A program made the translations under genes and the position numbers. A stretch of 64,000 bases of DNA from Nonomuraea sediminis (GTDB lineage: Bacteria; Actinomycetota; Actinomycetes; Streptosporangiales; Streptosporangiaceae): contig NZ_JAHDTI010000001.1 of assembly GCF_018531495.1 (NCBI RefSeq), positions 806,001 to 870,000 of the forward strand, written 5' to 3'. Below the pieces are notes generated by a model. That model did no database searches, was not told the origin of the DNA, and was given only the letters and a program-made list of their open reading frames with translations. Below, piece after piece: positions 49,891-57,561 of the stretch (the stretch's first letter is position 1; each line of letters begins with the position of its first letter).

Positions 49891-49964
49891 CGTAGGGCAG
49901 AAAGCTCGCCGCACGGCAGAAAGCTCGCCGCAGAGAGAAGGCTCGCCGTACGGCAGAAGCTCGT
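49891..49964. repeat. Four tandem copies of an 18-19 bp unit
   Basis: Units at 49891-49909, 49910-49928, 49929-49946 and 49947-49964 follow the pattern CGNNNGGCAGAAAGCTCGC. The middle copies differ by small changes. Spacing is contiguous, so this is a minisatellite and not a CRISPR array. Confidence 0.8.
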
Positions 49965-50040
49965 CGTAGAGGGGGATGGCGTTGTAGGAGAGGAAGCTTC
50001 TGGGGGTGGGGGCGTGAGGACGCGGGTGGAGTGGGAACGT

Positions 50041-50066
50041 GGAATGCTGTGGCGGGGTAGGTGGTT
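50041..50066 (+). promoter_or_regulatory. SigR-type (thiol stress) promoter of trxA
   Basis: GGAAT (50041-50045), an 18-base spacer, then GTT (50064-50066). This exactly matches the SigR/SigH consensus GGAAT-N18-GTT known to drive thioredoxin genes in Streptomyces and mycobacteria. The start codon follows at 50107. Confidence 0.75.
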
Positions 50067-50106
50067 TACACCGTTGCAACTTCAACGACGATATGAGGAG
50101 CCACTT

Positions 50107-50490
50107 GTGGCGACCATCGAAGTAACCGAGAAGAACTTCAACGACATCGCCGACAAGGGGATCGTCCTGCTCGATTTCTGGGCCGAGTGGTGTGGCCCGT
50201 GCCGTATGTTCGGGCCGATCTTCGAGAAGGCGTCGGAGACGCATGACGACATCACGTTCGGCAAGATCGACACTGATGCGGAGCAGGCGCTGGCTCAGGG
50301 GTTCGACATCAACTCGATCCCGACGCTGATGGCCATCCGCGATGGCATCGTGGTCTACGCCCAGCCGGGGGCGATTCCGGCGCCGGCCCTTGAGGACCTG
50401 ATCAGCCAGGTGCGGGCGCTCGACATGGACGCGATCCGTTCCGAGCTGGCCGAGGAGCTCAAGCAGGCCGAGGAGCAGAGCAACAACTGA
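50107..50490 (+). CDS. trxA: Thioredoxin
   Basis: A 127-residue cytoplasmic disulphide reductase. GTG at 50107 has GAGGAG six bases upstream. The active site is WAEWCGPCRMF (Cys29, Cys32), with DFWAEW and the cis-Pro in NSIPTLMAIRDG. The C-terminal tail (about 105-127, SELAEELKQAEEQSNN) extends beyond a normal thioredoxin and is acidic and helical. A SigR-type promoter upstream predicts induction by diamide-like thiol oxidation. No thioredoxin reductase gene is adjacent. Confidence 0.95.
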   Translation: MATIEVTEKNFNDIADKGIVLLDFWAEWCGPCRMFGPIFEKASETHDDITFGKIDTDAEQALAQGFDINSIPTLMAIRDGIVVYAQPGAIPAPALEDLISQVRALDMDAIRSELAEELKQAEEQSNN

Positions 50491-50545
50491 CCTCGTCCCG
50501 GGCCCCGCATGCGTAGCGGGGCTCTCGACTGTCACGGGGATCGCT

Positions 50546-51451
50546 GTGGAGCCACGGCAGTTGACCTATTTCGTGGCCGTGGCGGAGGAGTGCGGCTTCG
50601 GCAGGGCGGCCGAGCGGCTCCACATCGTGCAGTCGGCAGTGAGCCAGCAGGTCTCGCGGCTCGAACGCGAGCTGGGGGCCCTCCTGTTCGACCGCTCGAC
50701 GCGGCAGGTCCGGCTCACGGAGGCGGGTGAGCGCCTGCTGCCCGAGGCGCGCAACGTCCTGGCCGCCGCCGACGCGGCCCGCCGGGCCGTCGCGGGACGT
50801 ATCGAGCCGGACACGCTCCGGCTCGGCACCAGCCGCGCGCCTGGCCAGCGCCTCTACCCGCTGCTCGACCAGCTCGCGGCGATCGCGCCCGACCTGCGCG
50901 TGCGCCTCACCAAGGCGCCCGTGTCAGAGCGCCTGGCCGCCGTCCGCTCGGGCGCCCTGGACGCGGCCTGGTCCGCTTCGTCGACGCGGCCCCCGGCCTG
51001 GAGATGCTCCCCATCTGGTCAGACCACCTGATCGCTGCCTTTGCGGCTGGCGGGCAGGGAGCGTAATCCGCCCTTCCACGACCTTGTCACGACCGCGCTG
51101 GGCAAGGCTGGGGTGGCGCCGCCTGCGGGGCCGGCTTTCACCGGGCTTCAGGACACCCTCATCGACCTGGCCGCCGCCGCGCCGTCGTGGACGCTCTTCT
51201 ACCCGGTCGGCGAGCTGCCCCCGGTGCGCGGCGTGGCCTATCTCCTGCTCGAGGAGCCTGTCGCGGTCACCTATCTCGCGGTGCCCCCGGGCCCTCCGTC
51301 GCCTCGGGTACGCCAGTTGCTGCGGGCTCTGCGGCACCTCCCGGCACTCTCGCCCGCCGCAGCTCCCGGCTCCCCAACGCCACCACCCCCGTCAGAGCCA
51401 CCAACCCGCCCGCCAGCGTCATCGTCGGCGCCAGTCCGAGCCCGTCGATGA
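50546..51451 (+). pseudogene. Decayed LysR-family regulator gene (frameshift and internal deletion)
   Basis: The N-terminal HTH is intact (LTYFVAVAEECGFGRAAERLHIVQSAVSQQVSRLERELGALLFDRSTRQVRLTEAGERLL). Near base 50974 the sensible frame jumps: the expected effector-domain sequence FVDAAPGLEMLPIWSDHLIAA is encoded in another frame, while the original frame stops at 51031. At about 51035 the original frame resumes with LPLRLAGRERNPPFHDLVTTALGKAG, so some 20 residues of the usual domain are missing as well. The C-terminal end (YLAVPPGPPSPRVRQLLRAL) overlaps the convergent MFS gene. A sequencing error could explain the shift but not the deletion. Confidence 0.75.
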
Positions 51452-52532
51452 GCACCCCTGTCACCGCGAACGAGAACGCCACGAGCCCCTGCAGGGCGAT
51501 CGACATCAGGCTCATCACCCGCCCGAGATACTCCCGCTCGGCACTTGCCTGCAACACCGGTATGAAGATCGATCCCAAAGCCCCCGCTACCGACCCGGCC
51601 ACGACGACCAGCAGCGCGGTACCCACCAGCTGGGTCCCGAACCCGAGCCCCACGTAACAGGCGGCCACCACGAGGCACCCGGTCAGCGCCGGTCCTCCCA
51701 CCCTGCCGAGGCGCCGGTTGAGCAGCGTCACGGCGAGAGTCCCCGCCAGCGTGCCCACCCCGAGCGCCGACATCAGGACGCCCTGGCCCGAGGCGCCCCA
51801 CGCGTGCGCTCTGGCCATCACGGGGAAGCCCACGTTCACCGGCCCGCTCAGCGCGAACTCCAGCACGGCGAAGAGCACCAGCGTCACGCGGATCAGCGGC
51901 TGCCTTGCCACGTAACTCAGCCCGTCCCAGGTGTCGCGCAGCACGCCCGTGCCCCGCGGTTGCGGTGTGATGTGCACCCGGAGCGTAGCCAGGGTCACCG
52001 CCGAGACCGCGAACGAGGCCGCGTCCACCCCGAAGGCGAGTGCGGCCCCGCCGTACCCGACCGCGAAACCCGCGGCGGGCGCGCCGGCGATGAGGGCGAC
52101 CCTGGTCAGTGAGGTCCTGATTCCCTGCAGCCTGGTCAGCTGACCCTCGGCGACGAGGTGGACGGGCAGGGTGTTGGTGGCGGGCTGGAAGACGGAGTCG
52201 ACCAGCCCGAACACCAGCGAGAACGACGCGAGCACCACGACGCTCGGCGCGTTGAACTGCGCGTAGACCGCCAGGCCCGCGGCCAGTGCGGTCCTGACGG
52301 CGTCGCTGCCGACCATGAGCAGCCGGGGCCCGAGACGGTCCACGAAGGCGCCGCCGAAGAGCATCAGGACGATCTTCGGCAGCGTTCCGACCGTCAGCAC
52401 CAGGGCGGCGCCGCGGGCACCGGCCGCCATCGTGGCGATGTAGGTGACCGCGACGATGTAGAACTGATCGCCGAGGTTCGACAGGAACTCGCCGCTCAGC
52501 CAGCCGATGACCCGTTTGTCACGTAAGCCCAC
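51267..52532 (-). CDS. MFS transporter (DUF/multidrug exporter type)
   Basis: A 421-residue membrane protein with about 12 hydrophobic helices. GTG at 52532 with weak Shine-Dalgarno. Opening WLSGEFLSNLGDQFYIVAVTYIATMAAG and the loop 2-3 motif LFGGAFVDRLGPRLLMVGSD are typical of MFS_3/MefA-like macrolide or siderophore exporters. The middle loop is QPRGTGVLRDTWDGLSYVARQPLIR. It lies 12 bases after the DAHP synthase gene on the same strand, and could be co-transcribed. The decayed LysR gene facing it may once have regulated it. Confidence 0.85.
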   Translation of the reverse strand: MGLRDKRVIGWLSGEFLSNLGDQFYIVAVTYIATMAAGARGAALVLTVGTLPKIVLMLFGGAFVDRLGPRLLMVGSDAVRTALAAGLAVYAQFNAPSVVVLASFSLVFGLVDSVFQPATNTLPVHLVAEGQLTRLQGIRTSLTRVALIAGAPAAGFAVGYGGAALAFGVDAASFAVSAVTLATLRVHITPQPRGTGVLRDTWDGLSYVARQPLIRVTLVLFAVLEFALSGPVNVGFPVMARAHAWGASGQGVLMSALGVGTLAGTLAVTLLNRRLGRVGGPALTGCLVVAACYVGLGFGTQLVGTALLVVVAGSVAGALGSIFIPVLQASAEREYLGRVMSLMSIALQGLVAFSFAVTGVLIDGLGLAPTMTLAGGLVALTGVVALGSRELRRARVPGGAAEPAATGVPEATEGPGAPRDR

Positions 52533-52544
52533 CGGCCGATTGGA

Positions 52545-53870
52545 TCACCCGCGGTAGAGCTCCGCCACCCGGAATGCCAGATCGAGCGACTGTCCGCGGT
52601 TGAGGCGCGGGTCGCAGGCCGTCTCGTAGCGCAGCGCCAGGTCGTCCTCGGCGATCTCCCGGCCGCCGCCGACGCACTCGGTGACGTCGTCGCCGGTGAA
52701 CTCGATGTGGATCCCGCCGGGGTGCGTGCCGAGCGATCGGTGCACCTCGAAGAAGCCCGCCACCTCGTCGAGCACGTCGTCGAGCCGACGCGTCTTGTGA
52801 CCGCTGGGCGCCTCGAAGGTGTTGCCGTGCATCGGGTCGCACACCCACGCGATCTGCGCGCCCGACGCGGTGACCTCCTTGACCAGCGTCGGCAGGTGCT
52901 CGCGGATCTTGGAGGCGCCCATCCGGGTGATGAACGTCAGCCGTCCGGGCTCGTTGTCGGGGTTGAGCTTCTCGACCAGCGCCAGCGCCTCGTCCGTCGT
53001 GGTCGTCGGGCCGAGCTTGACGCCGATCGGGTTGCGGATGCGCGAGAAGAACTCGACGTGCGCCCCGTCGAGCTGCCGCGTGCGCTCGCCGATCCACACC
53101 ATATGGGCCGACACGTCGTACGGCCGGCCGGTGCGGGAGTCGATGCGGGTGAGCGCCCGGTCGTAGTCCAGGATCAGCGCCTCGTGCGAGGAGTAGAACT
53201 CCACCGTGTGGAACTCCTCGGGGTCGGCCCCGCAGGCCCGCATGAAGGCGAGCGCCTGGTCGATCTCCCTGGCCAGCTGCTCGTAGCGGCGCCCGGCAGG
53301 CGACTCGGCCACGAAGTCCTGGTTCCAGGCGTGGACCTGGCGCAGGTCGGCGTAGCCGCCCTTGGTGAAGGCCCTGGCCAGGTTGAGCGTGACGGCCGAG
53401 GAGTGGTAGGCCTTCAGCAGCCGCCACGGGTCGGGCATGCGCGACTCGGCGGTGAAGTCGAACCCGTTGACCATGTCGCCCCGGTAGGCGGGCAGCTCGA
53501 CGCCCTCGCGGGTCTCGGTGCCCTTGGAGCGCGGCTTGGCGAACTGGCCTGCCAGCCGTCCGATCTTCACCACCGGCACCCGGCCGGCGTAGGTGAGCAC
53601 GATCGCCATCTGCAGCAGCGTCTTGAGCTTGTTGCGGACGTTGTCGGCGGTCGCCCCGGCGAACGTCTCGGCGCAGTCGCCGCCCTGCAACACGAAGGCC
53701 TCGCCCCGGGCCACGGCGGCCAGCTGGTCCTTCAGCTGGTCGCACTCGCCCGCGAAGACGAGAGGGGGCAGGCCGCCGAGTTCGGCGACGACCTTCTCGA
53801 GCTCACCCGGGTCGGGCCACGTGGGCTGCTGTGCCGCCGGGAGGGTACGCCAGGAATCGAGGTTGCTCAC
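52545..53870 (-). CDS. aroG: 3-deoxy-7-phosphoheptulonate (DAHP) synthase, class II
   Basis: A 441-residue plant-like class II enzyme that condenses PEP and erythrose 4-phosphate in the first shikimate step. The GTG at 53870 gives MSNLDSWRTLPAAQQPTWPD. Signatures: FVLQGGDCAETF (metal-binding Cys), KIGRLAGQFAKPRS, YRGDMVNGF, RTRQLDGAHVEFFSRIRNPIGVKLGPT, VCDPMHGNT and FTGDDVTECVGGG. A TACCCT eight bases before the GTG could be the -10 box of a leaderless transcript. A short ORF (53867-53953) ends in overlap with the start. The MFS gene follows on the same strand. Confidence 0.94.
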   Translation of the reverse strand: MSNLDSWRTLPAAQQPTWPDPGELEKVVAELGGLPPLVFAGECDQLKDQLAAVARGEAFVLQGGDCAETFAGATADNVRNKLKTLLQMAIVLTYAGRVPVVKIGRLAGQFAKPRSKGTETREGVELPAYRGDMVNGFDFTAESRMPDPWRLLKAYHSSAVTLNLARAFTKGGYADLRQVHAWNQDFVAESPAGRRYEQLAREIDQALAFMRACGADPEEFHTVEFYSSHEALILDYDRALTRIDSRTGRPYDVSAHMVWIGERTRQLDGAHVEFFSRIRNPIGVKLGPTTTTDEALALVEKLNPDNEPGRLTFITRMGASKIREHLPTLVKEVTASGAQIAWVCDPMHGNTFEAPSGHKTRRLDDVLDEVAGFFEVHRSLGTHPGGIHIEFTGDDVTECVGGGREIAEDDLALRYETACDPRLNRGQSLDLAFRVAELYRG

Positions 53871-53953
53871 GGCATACGAGGGTATTCCACCGCGCACCCT
53901 GCACCGCCTCCTGTGTCCACGGATTGAGAACGGACTTTTCCCTTGACACGCAT
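53867..53953 (-). other. Possible leader ORF overlapping the DAHP synthase start
   Basis: ATG at 53953 begins a 28-codon frame (MRVKGKVRSQSVDTGG...) whose TGA overlaps the aroG GTG as GTGA. There is no Shine-Dalgarno and no aromatic-residue run that would suggest attenuation, only one Tyr near the end. It may be chance. Confidence 0.2.
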
Positions 53954-53986
53954 GAAATTGACCCAAGGTTCACCGCGACCTGGTCA

Positions 53987-55033
53987 TCAGAGCCTTCGGC
54001 GCCTCAACCAGGCCAGCCCGAGCGCGGCGAGCCCGAGCAGGATCGCGGCCGAGTAACCGGCGACCTTCAGCGGATCCGGCCGCACCACCGTGATCGCCTC
54101 CGGCGGCCGCCACCGGACCGGCTCGGCCGCCGGTTTCATGGCGGTGAGCCTGCCCGCCTCCTCCAGCGCCCCGGCGGGATTGACCAGCCCGAAGCCCCCC
54201 GCGGGATCGTAACGGTGCCCGGCGCCGCGGGCCGAGGCACCGAGCGCGGAGGCGACCAGCGCGGGCCGCAGGCTGGGGAACTTGGACTTGACCAGCGCGG
54301 CGGCAGCCCCCACGTGGAGCGAGGCGGCGCTCCCTCCCCACATGGTCCACGACGTGCCCTCGGGGCCGGCGGCGTGGATCTTGGCACCGGGCGCGGAGAC
54401 GAGCACGGGGTCGGTGCGCTCGCGGCTGCCGAGCGCGACCACGCCCTTGCCGTTGGCGGTGCCGACCTCGATCGCGCCCGGCAGGTCCAGCGAGCGGGGG
54501 TAGTCGTCAGGATCGTTGCCGGGCTTGGCCACCCACACGGTGGCCGCCGCCACCACGACGGCGCCGTGCTCGGCCGCGTAGTCCACGGCGTCGGCCGCTT
54601 CGGAGTCGTAGCCGTCCGGGCCGTAGTCGGTCCAGATCACGTTCGCGCCGTGGTCGGTGGCCCACCGGACGCCCGCGGCGAAGATCTTGTCGCCGAAGAC
54701 GTTGTCGCTCCACTTCCTCAGCCCCTTGGCCCCGTCGGGGAAGTCCTCCTCCTCGGGCCGGATCCGTACGGACAGCAGCCGGGCGCCGGGCGCGAGGCGC
54801 GACAGCACCGACGCGGCGAGCGTGCCCGAGATCCTGGCCTCTCGTGGCCGCTTGACCAGGTCCTTGCCGCGGTCCAGGTTCCTGAGGCCGGGCCGTACGC
54901 CTGCCGACAGGACGGCAACGGTCGTCCCGCGCCCGTCGGTCGTGCGGCGGGCCTCGGCGAAGTCCTCTGACAGTTGCTGGGCGGGCGACACCATCAGGGC
55001 GCACAGCCCCGCGGCCACGAAGGTGGTCAGCAT
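53987..55033 (-). CDS. Mycosin/subtilisin-like pseudoprotease with C-terminal membrane helix
   Basis: A 348-residue protein with a signal peptide (MLTTFVAAGLCALMVSPA) and a C-terminal helix GYSAAILLGLAALGLAWLRRRRL, the layout of type VII secretion mycosins (MycP). The subtilisin fold is followed throughout (VVVAAATVWVAKPGND; VLVSAPGAKI; GGSAASLHVGAAAALV). The catalytic Asp is replaced in TVAVLSAGV (Ser43), the His in ARISGTLAAS (Ser69), and the oxyanion Asn is lost; only the Ser235 position remains. It should be inactive as a protease. ATG has AAGGAG ten bases upstream and overlaps the partner gene by seven bases. Confidence 0.82.
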   Translation of the reverse strand: MLTTFVAAGLCALMVSPAQQLSEDFAEARRTTDGRGTTVAVLSAGVRPGLRNLDRGKDLVKRPREARISGTLAASVLSRLAPGARLLSVRIRPEEEDFPDGAKGLRKWSDNVFGDKIFAAGVRWATDHGANVIWTDYGPDGYDSEAADAVDYAAEHGAVVVAAATVWVAKPGNDPDDYPRSLDLPGAIEVGTANGKGVVALGSRERTDPVLVSAPGAKIHAAGPEGTSWTMWGGSAASLHVGAAAALVKSKFPSLRPALVASALGASARGAGHRYDPAGGFGLVNPAGALEEAGRLTAMKPAAEPVRWRPPEAITVVRPDPLKVAGYSAAILLGLAALGLAWLRRRRL

Positions 55034-55665
55034 TCCACTGGCTCCTTGGCAGGGCACGGCACGTCCAGCCGCGCGGCGAGGTCCTCGACGGCGATGACGG
55101 AGCCCGGCATGTCCTCGTACTCGCCCTCCGCGCTCCCCCTGCCGTCGGCGAAGCCGGCGGTGGAGAGCACGAGGTATGAGCCCCGGTGGTCCACCGCGTA
55201 GCCCTGGCGCTGGGCGTCGCCGAACCGGTGGGCCAGGGTCCCCGGCACGGTGAGCGCCCGGACGCCGCCGTCGAGCCAGTTCCCGGCGAACCTGGCTTCG
55301 GAGGCCGCGGTGGGGTCCCTCATCGACAGCACCACGACGGTGCCGACGACCAGGCCTGAGCTGTCGGCGTAGGTGGCGCGGACGGCGCCGCGGCAGCCGA
55401 ACTTGCGCGCCAGCGGCAGCTTTTCCGTGTCCAGCACGGCGTCGCACGTGGTCTGCTGGACGGCGCCGAGCCGGGTGGCGTCGTCCAGGACAGCAGGGAA
55501 GATCTTGTCAGGCGGCCAGCGCCGCCAGCGATCGGCCTTGGCCGCCTTGGCCGCCGCGGCGAGTTCCGCCCCGGTGGGCGCTCGGGTCATCTCGTGTAAC
55601 AGTCCGGCGATGCCGGCGCCGGTCGCGGCGAGGCCGAGGAGGACGAGCGCGATGATCATTCGCAC
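55027..55665 (-). CDS. Membrane-anchored hypothetical protein, partner of the pseudoprotease
   Basis: 212 residues: an N-terminal membrane anchor (MRMIIALVLLGLAATGAGIAGLLHEMT) and an extracytoplasmic domain with four cysteines (TTCDAVLD, KFGCRGAV, VPCPAKEPVEC) that could form disulphides. No family is recognised; the pattern AVRATYADSSGLVVGTVVVLSM resembles uncharacterised proteins found beside mycosin-like genes in Streptosporangiales (memory-based, unverified). The GTG start lies nine bases after a -10-like TAGGAT. Its overlap with the next gene implies coupled expression and probably a complex. Confidence 0.65.
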   Translation of the reverse strand: MRMIIALVLLGLAATGAGIAGLLHEMTRAPTGAELAAAAKAAKADRWRRWPPDKIFPAVLDDATRLGAVQQTTCDAVLDTEKLPLARKFGCRGAVRATYADSSGLVVGTVVVLSMRDPTAASEARFAGNWLDGGVRALTVPGTLAHRFGDAQRQGYAVDHRGSYLVLSTAGFADGRGSAEGEYEDMPGSVIAVEDLAARLDVPCPAKEPVEC

Positions 55666-55689
55666 GAATCCCGCATCCTAGGCGGGCGA

Positions 55690-56133
55690 TCATGCCGCGT
55701 CCAGGTCCTCCAGGATGGCTTCGATGGCGCGGAAATGGCCCGAGCGCCAACCGCCGCCCATGATGCGGCGCGACATCTGCTGCACAGGATCGTCGGGGTC
55801 GAAGCCCTCGTGGTCGAGGAAGAGGCGCGTGCCCTTGCCCTCGGCCTCCAGGCGCCAGGTGACGGTCCAGTCGGCCTTCCCGCCGTCGCTCCAGCTGATC
55901 TTGAGCAGCCGCTCCGGATCCAGCTCGAGCACCTGGCAGTACACGATCCCGTCGAAGCCCGCGTTGGGCCGCGGATGGGTGGTGAAGGTGAAGCGGTGAC
56001 CGACCTCGGCCCTGAAGTCGTTGGGCATCAGCCAGCGGGCCAGGAGCTCGGGTTCGGTCAGCGCCCGCCACACCTTGGCGGGCGGGTGCGCCAGGTACTG
56101 GTCGAGCCGGATGGCGCGGAGCTCGTCAGTCAT
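55690..56133 (-). CDS. SRPBCC (AHSA1/START-like) domain protein
   Basis: A 147-residue single-domain protein: IRLDQYLAHPPAKVWRALTEPELLARWLMPNDFRAEVGHRFTF opens the helix-grip fold and GTRLFLDHEGFDPDDP and GGGWRSGHFRAIEAIL close it. These bind hydrophobic ligands. ATG at 56133 overlaps the end of the upstream ArsR gene by eight bases. ArsR-SRPBCC pairs are common in actinobacteria. Confidence 0.9.
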   Translation of the reverse strand: MTDELRAIRLDQYLAHPPAKVWRALTEPELLARWLMPNDFRAEVGHRFTFTTHPRPNAGFDGIVYCQVLELDPERLLKISWSDGGKADWTVTWRLEAEGKGTRLFLDHEGFDPDDPVQQMSRRIMGGGWRSGHFRAIEAILEDLDAA

Positions 56134-56443
56134 CCAGCGAGTCCAGCAGGCTGTCGAGCGAGGAGAGCTTCTCGCGCCAGAAGCGCTCGTAGGGCGTGAG
56201 CCAGTCGCGGATCTCCATGAGCGGCGCCGCCTCGAGCCGGTAGTGCCGTTCCCTGCCGTGCCGGGTCTCGGCGACCAGCCCGGCGTCCTTGAGCACCTTG
56301 AGGTGCTCGGAGACGCTGGGCCGGCTCATGTCGAAGTGCTCGGCCAGGCGCCCGGCGGGCTGGGCTCCCTCCTCGCGCAGCAGGCGAAGGAGTTCCCTGC
56401 GCGCCGGGCTGGCGAGCGCGGTGAACACGTGGTCGGCGGTCAC
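56126..56443 (-). CDS. ArsR-family regulator
   Basis: 105 residues. GTG at 56443 lies seven bases after a -10-like TAGGAT. VFTALASPARRELLRLLREEGAQPAGRLAEHFDMSRPSVSEHLKVLKDAGLVAETRHGRERHYRLE is a complete winged helix. The metal-binding ELCVCDL motif of arsenic sensors is absent, so it likely responds to another signal or acts constitutively. It sits between a VOC gene and an SRPBCC gene and probably binds the palindrome in the VOC promoter. Confidence 0.9.
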   Translation of the reverse strand: MTADHVFTALASPARRELLRLLREEGAQPAGRLAEHFDMSRPSVSEHLKVLKDAGLVAETRHGRERHYRLEAAPLMEIRDWLTPYERFWREKLSSLDSLLDSLDD

Positions 56444-56453
56444 ACGGGAGATC

Positions 56454-56807
56454 CTATGGCTGGGTGACGGCGTACCCGTTGCCGAAGGGGTCGTGGAAGA
56501 GCAGCTGGCGGCCCCAGGGCTCGTCGGTGGGCCCCTCGAGGTCCACGCCGTTGTCGCGGAGCCTGGCGGCGAGCCCGTCGATGTCGGAGGTGTACAGCAC
56601 GGTGCCGCCGAGCGGCTGCTTGCCGGGGAACCAGGAGGCAAGCAGCAACGTGGTCTCGCACCCCTTGGGCGCGACGGTTAGCCAGCGCCCGTGCGGGAAC
56701 GGGTTGTCGGACCGCACTTCGAACCCGAGCACGTCGCTGTAGAACTCGAGCGCCCGGTCCTGGTCGGAGACGGGCACCGTCAGCGCGGCTATGGAGGAGA
56801 TGTACAT
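56454..56807 (-). CDS. VOC (glyoxalase) family protein, first gene of the ArsR operon
   Basis: 117 residues. ATG at 56807 lies exactly seven bases after -10 box TATATT, so it is leaderless. ISSIAALTVPVSDQDRALEFYSDVLGFEVRSD is the first module and GRQLLFHDPFGNGYAVTQP the last. The next gene, ArsR, starts ten bases after the stop. Likely detoxification or binding of a small electrophile. Confidence 0.9.
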   Translation of the reverse strand: MYISSIAALTVPVSDQDRALEFYSDVLGFEVRSDNPFPHGRWLTVAPKGCETTLLLASWFPGKQPLGGTVLYTSDIDGLAARLRDNGVDLEGPTDEPWGRQLLFHDPFGNGYAVTQP

Positions 56808-56814
56808 GCCGACC

Positions 56815-56844
56815 AATATACGTAGGAAAATTCCTACACATCAA
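56815..56844 (-). promoter_or_regulatory. Promoter with operator filling the spacer (VOC-ArsR-SRPBCC operon)
   Basis: On the minus strand TTGATG (56844-56839), an 18-base spacer and TATATT (56820-56815). The spacer consists of the inverted repeat GTAGGAA-N2-TTCCTAC (56822-56837, perfect 7-base arms). A repressor bound here would compete with RNA polymerase; the operon's own ArsR is the natural candidate. Confidence 0.75.
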
Positions 56845-56901
56845 GCATCTCAGGGAAAACCCGGATGGATCTCCGAACCCACCCTCCGTAGACTTGTCCC
56901 C

Positions 56902-57561
56902 ATGCTGATCGACGACTACATGGCCGATCTCGGGCGAGCTCTGTCAGGACCGGAGGGCCCCAAGCGCGACCTGGTCGTCGAGGCCCGTGACAGCCTGGCC
57001 GACGCCGCGGAGGCGCTGGAGGCCGAGGGGCTCGACCGGCTGGAGGCCGAGCGCCGCGCGGTCGCCGACTTCGGCGCCGTGGCAGAGATCGCGCCCGGCT
57101 ACCAGAGCGAGCTGACCGCCTGCGCGGGGCGGCGCATGGGGCTGCTGCTGTTCATCAGCGTGCCGCTCACCGTGATCATGTGGTCGGTGGTCTGGCGCAT
57201 CTTCCCCGGCGACCCGGTGGCGTGGGCGCACAAGCCGGGCTGGTACTCACTGGTCTCCCGCCTGATCGACGTCCTGCAACTGGCCACCGGCCTGTACGGC
57301 GGGCTGGCGCTGCTGGCGCTGGCCAGGGGCGCCCGCTGGATCCGCAGGCCGCACCTGGTGACGCGGTCGCTGGGGATCCTGGTGTGGGCGATGCTGCCGA
57401 TCGTCGGAGGGCTGGGCCTCCTGCTGTCGTACGGCCCTGGCGTGCCGCCGAACGCCTCGACCTTCCTGCCCGCGCTGCTGGCGAACCTGGTCACGTCCGC
57501 CTTCTGGGGCCTGCAGCTCTACGGCGCGGTGCGCTGCATGCGCATCACCCGGACGGCTTGA
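56902..57561 (+). CDS. HAAS-domain-like membrane protein
   Basis: 219 residues. ATG at 56902 lies seven bases after TAGACT, a -10 box, so it is probably leaderless. The N-terminal part (1-75; LIDDYMADLGRALSGPEGPKRDLVVEARDSLADAAEALEAEGLDRLEAERRAVADFG) matches the permease-prefix/HAAS domain that interacts with PadR-like regulators. Four hydrophobic helices follow (about 80-100, 125-150, 158-178, 188-210). The PadR gene converges on it and overlaps by 17 bases, consistent with a HAAS-PadR signalling pair, although the usual order is tandem. Confidence 0.8.
   Translation: MLIDDYMADLGRALSGPEGPKRDLVVEARDSLADAAEALEAEGLDRLEAERRAVADFGAVAEIAPGYQSELTACAGRRMGLLLFISVPLTVIMWSVVWRIFPGDPVAWAHKPGWYSLVSRLIDVLQLATGLYGGLALLALARGARWIRRPHLVTRSLGILVWAMLPIVGGLGLLLSYGPGVPPNASTFLPALLANLVTSAFWGLQLYGAVRCMRITRTA

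Larger units (their letters stand above)
49442..50040 (+). other. Non-coding, repeat-rich intergenic region
   Basis: About 600 bases with no convincing gene. Open frames here lack a ribosome-binding site, have repetitive low-complexity products rich in Arg, Gly and Pro, and are produced by high GC. It contains two tandem-repeat blocks (49485-49568 and 49891-49964) and many degenerate copies of CGTACGGC. No tRNA or phage-like feature was seen. Confidence 0.7.

Noticed and set aside
49891..49964. CRISPR array
   Set aside because: The units are contiguous without unique spacers and no cas genes are present.
49624..50106. A long upstream extension of the thioredoxin gene
   Set aside because: The translated product is low-complexity Arg/Gly/Pro sequence from repeats, lacks a start signal, and would span the SigR promoter; GAGGAG and GTG at 50107 are convincing.
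53987..55665. Part of a type VII secretion (ESX) locus
   Set aside because: Only a dead mycosin-like protein and an uncharacterised partner are present; no EccB/C/D, EsxA/B, PE or PPE genes.
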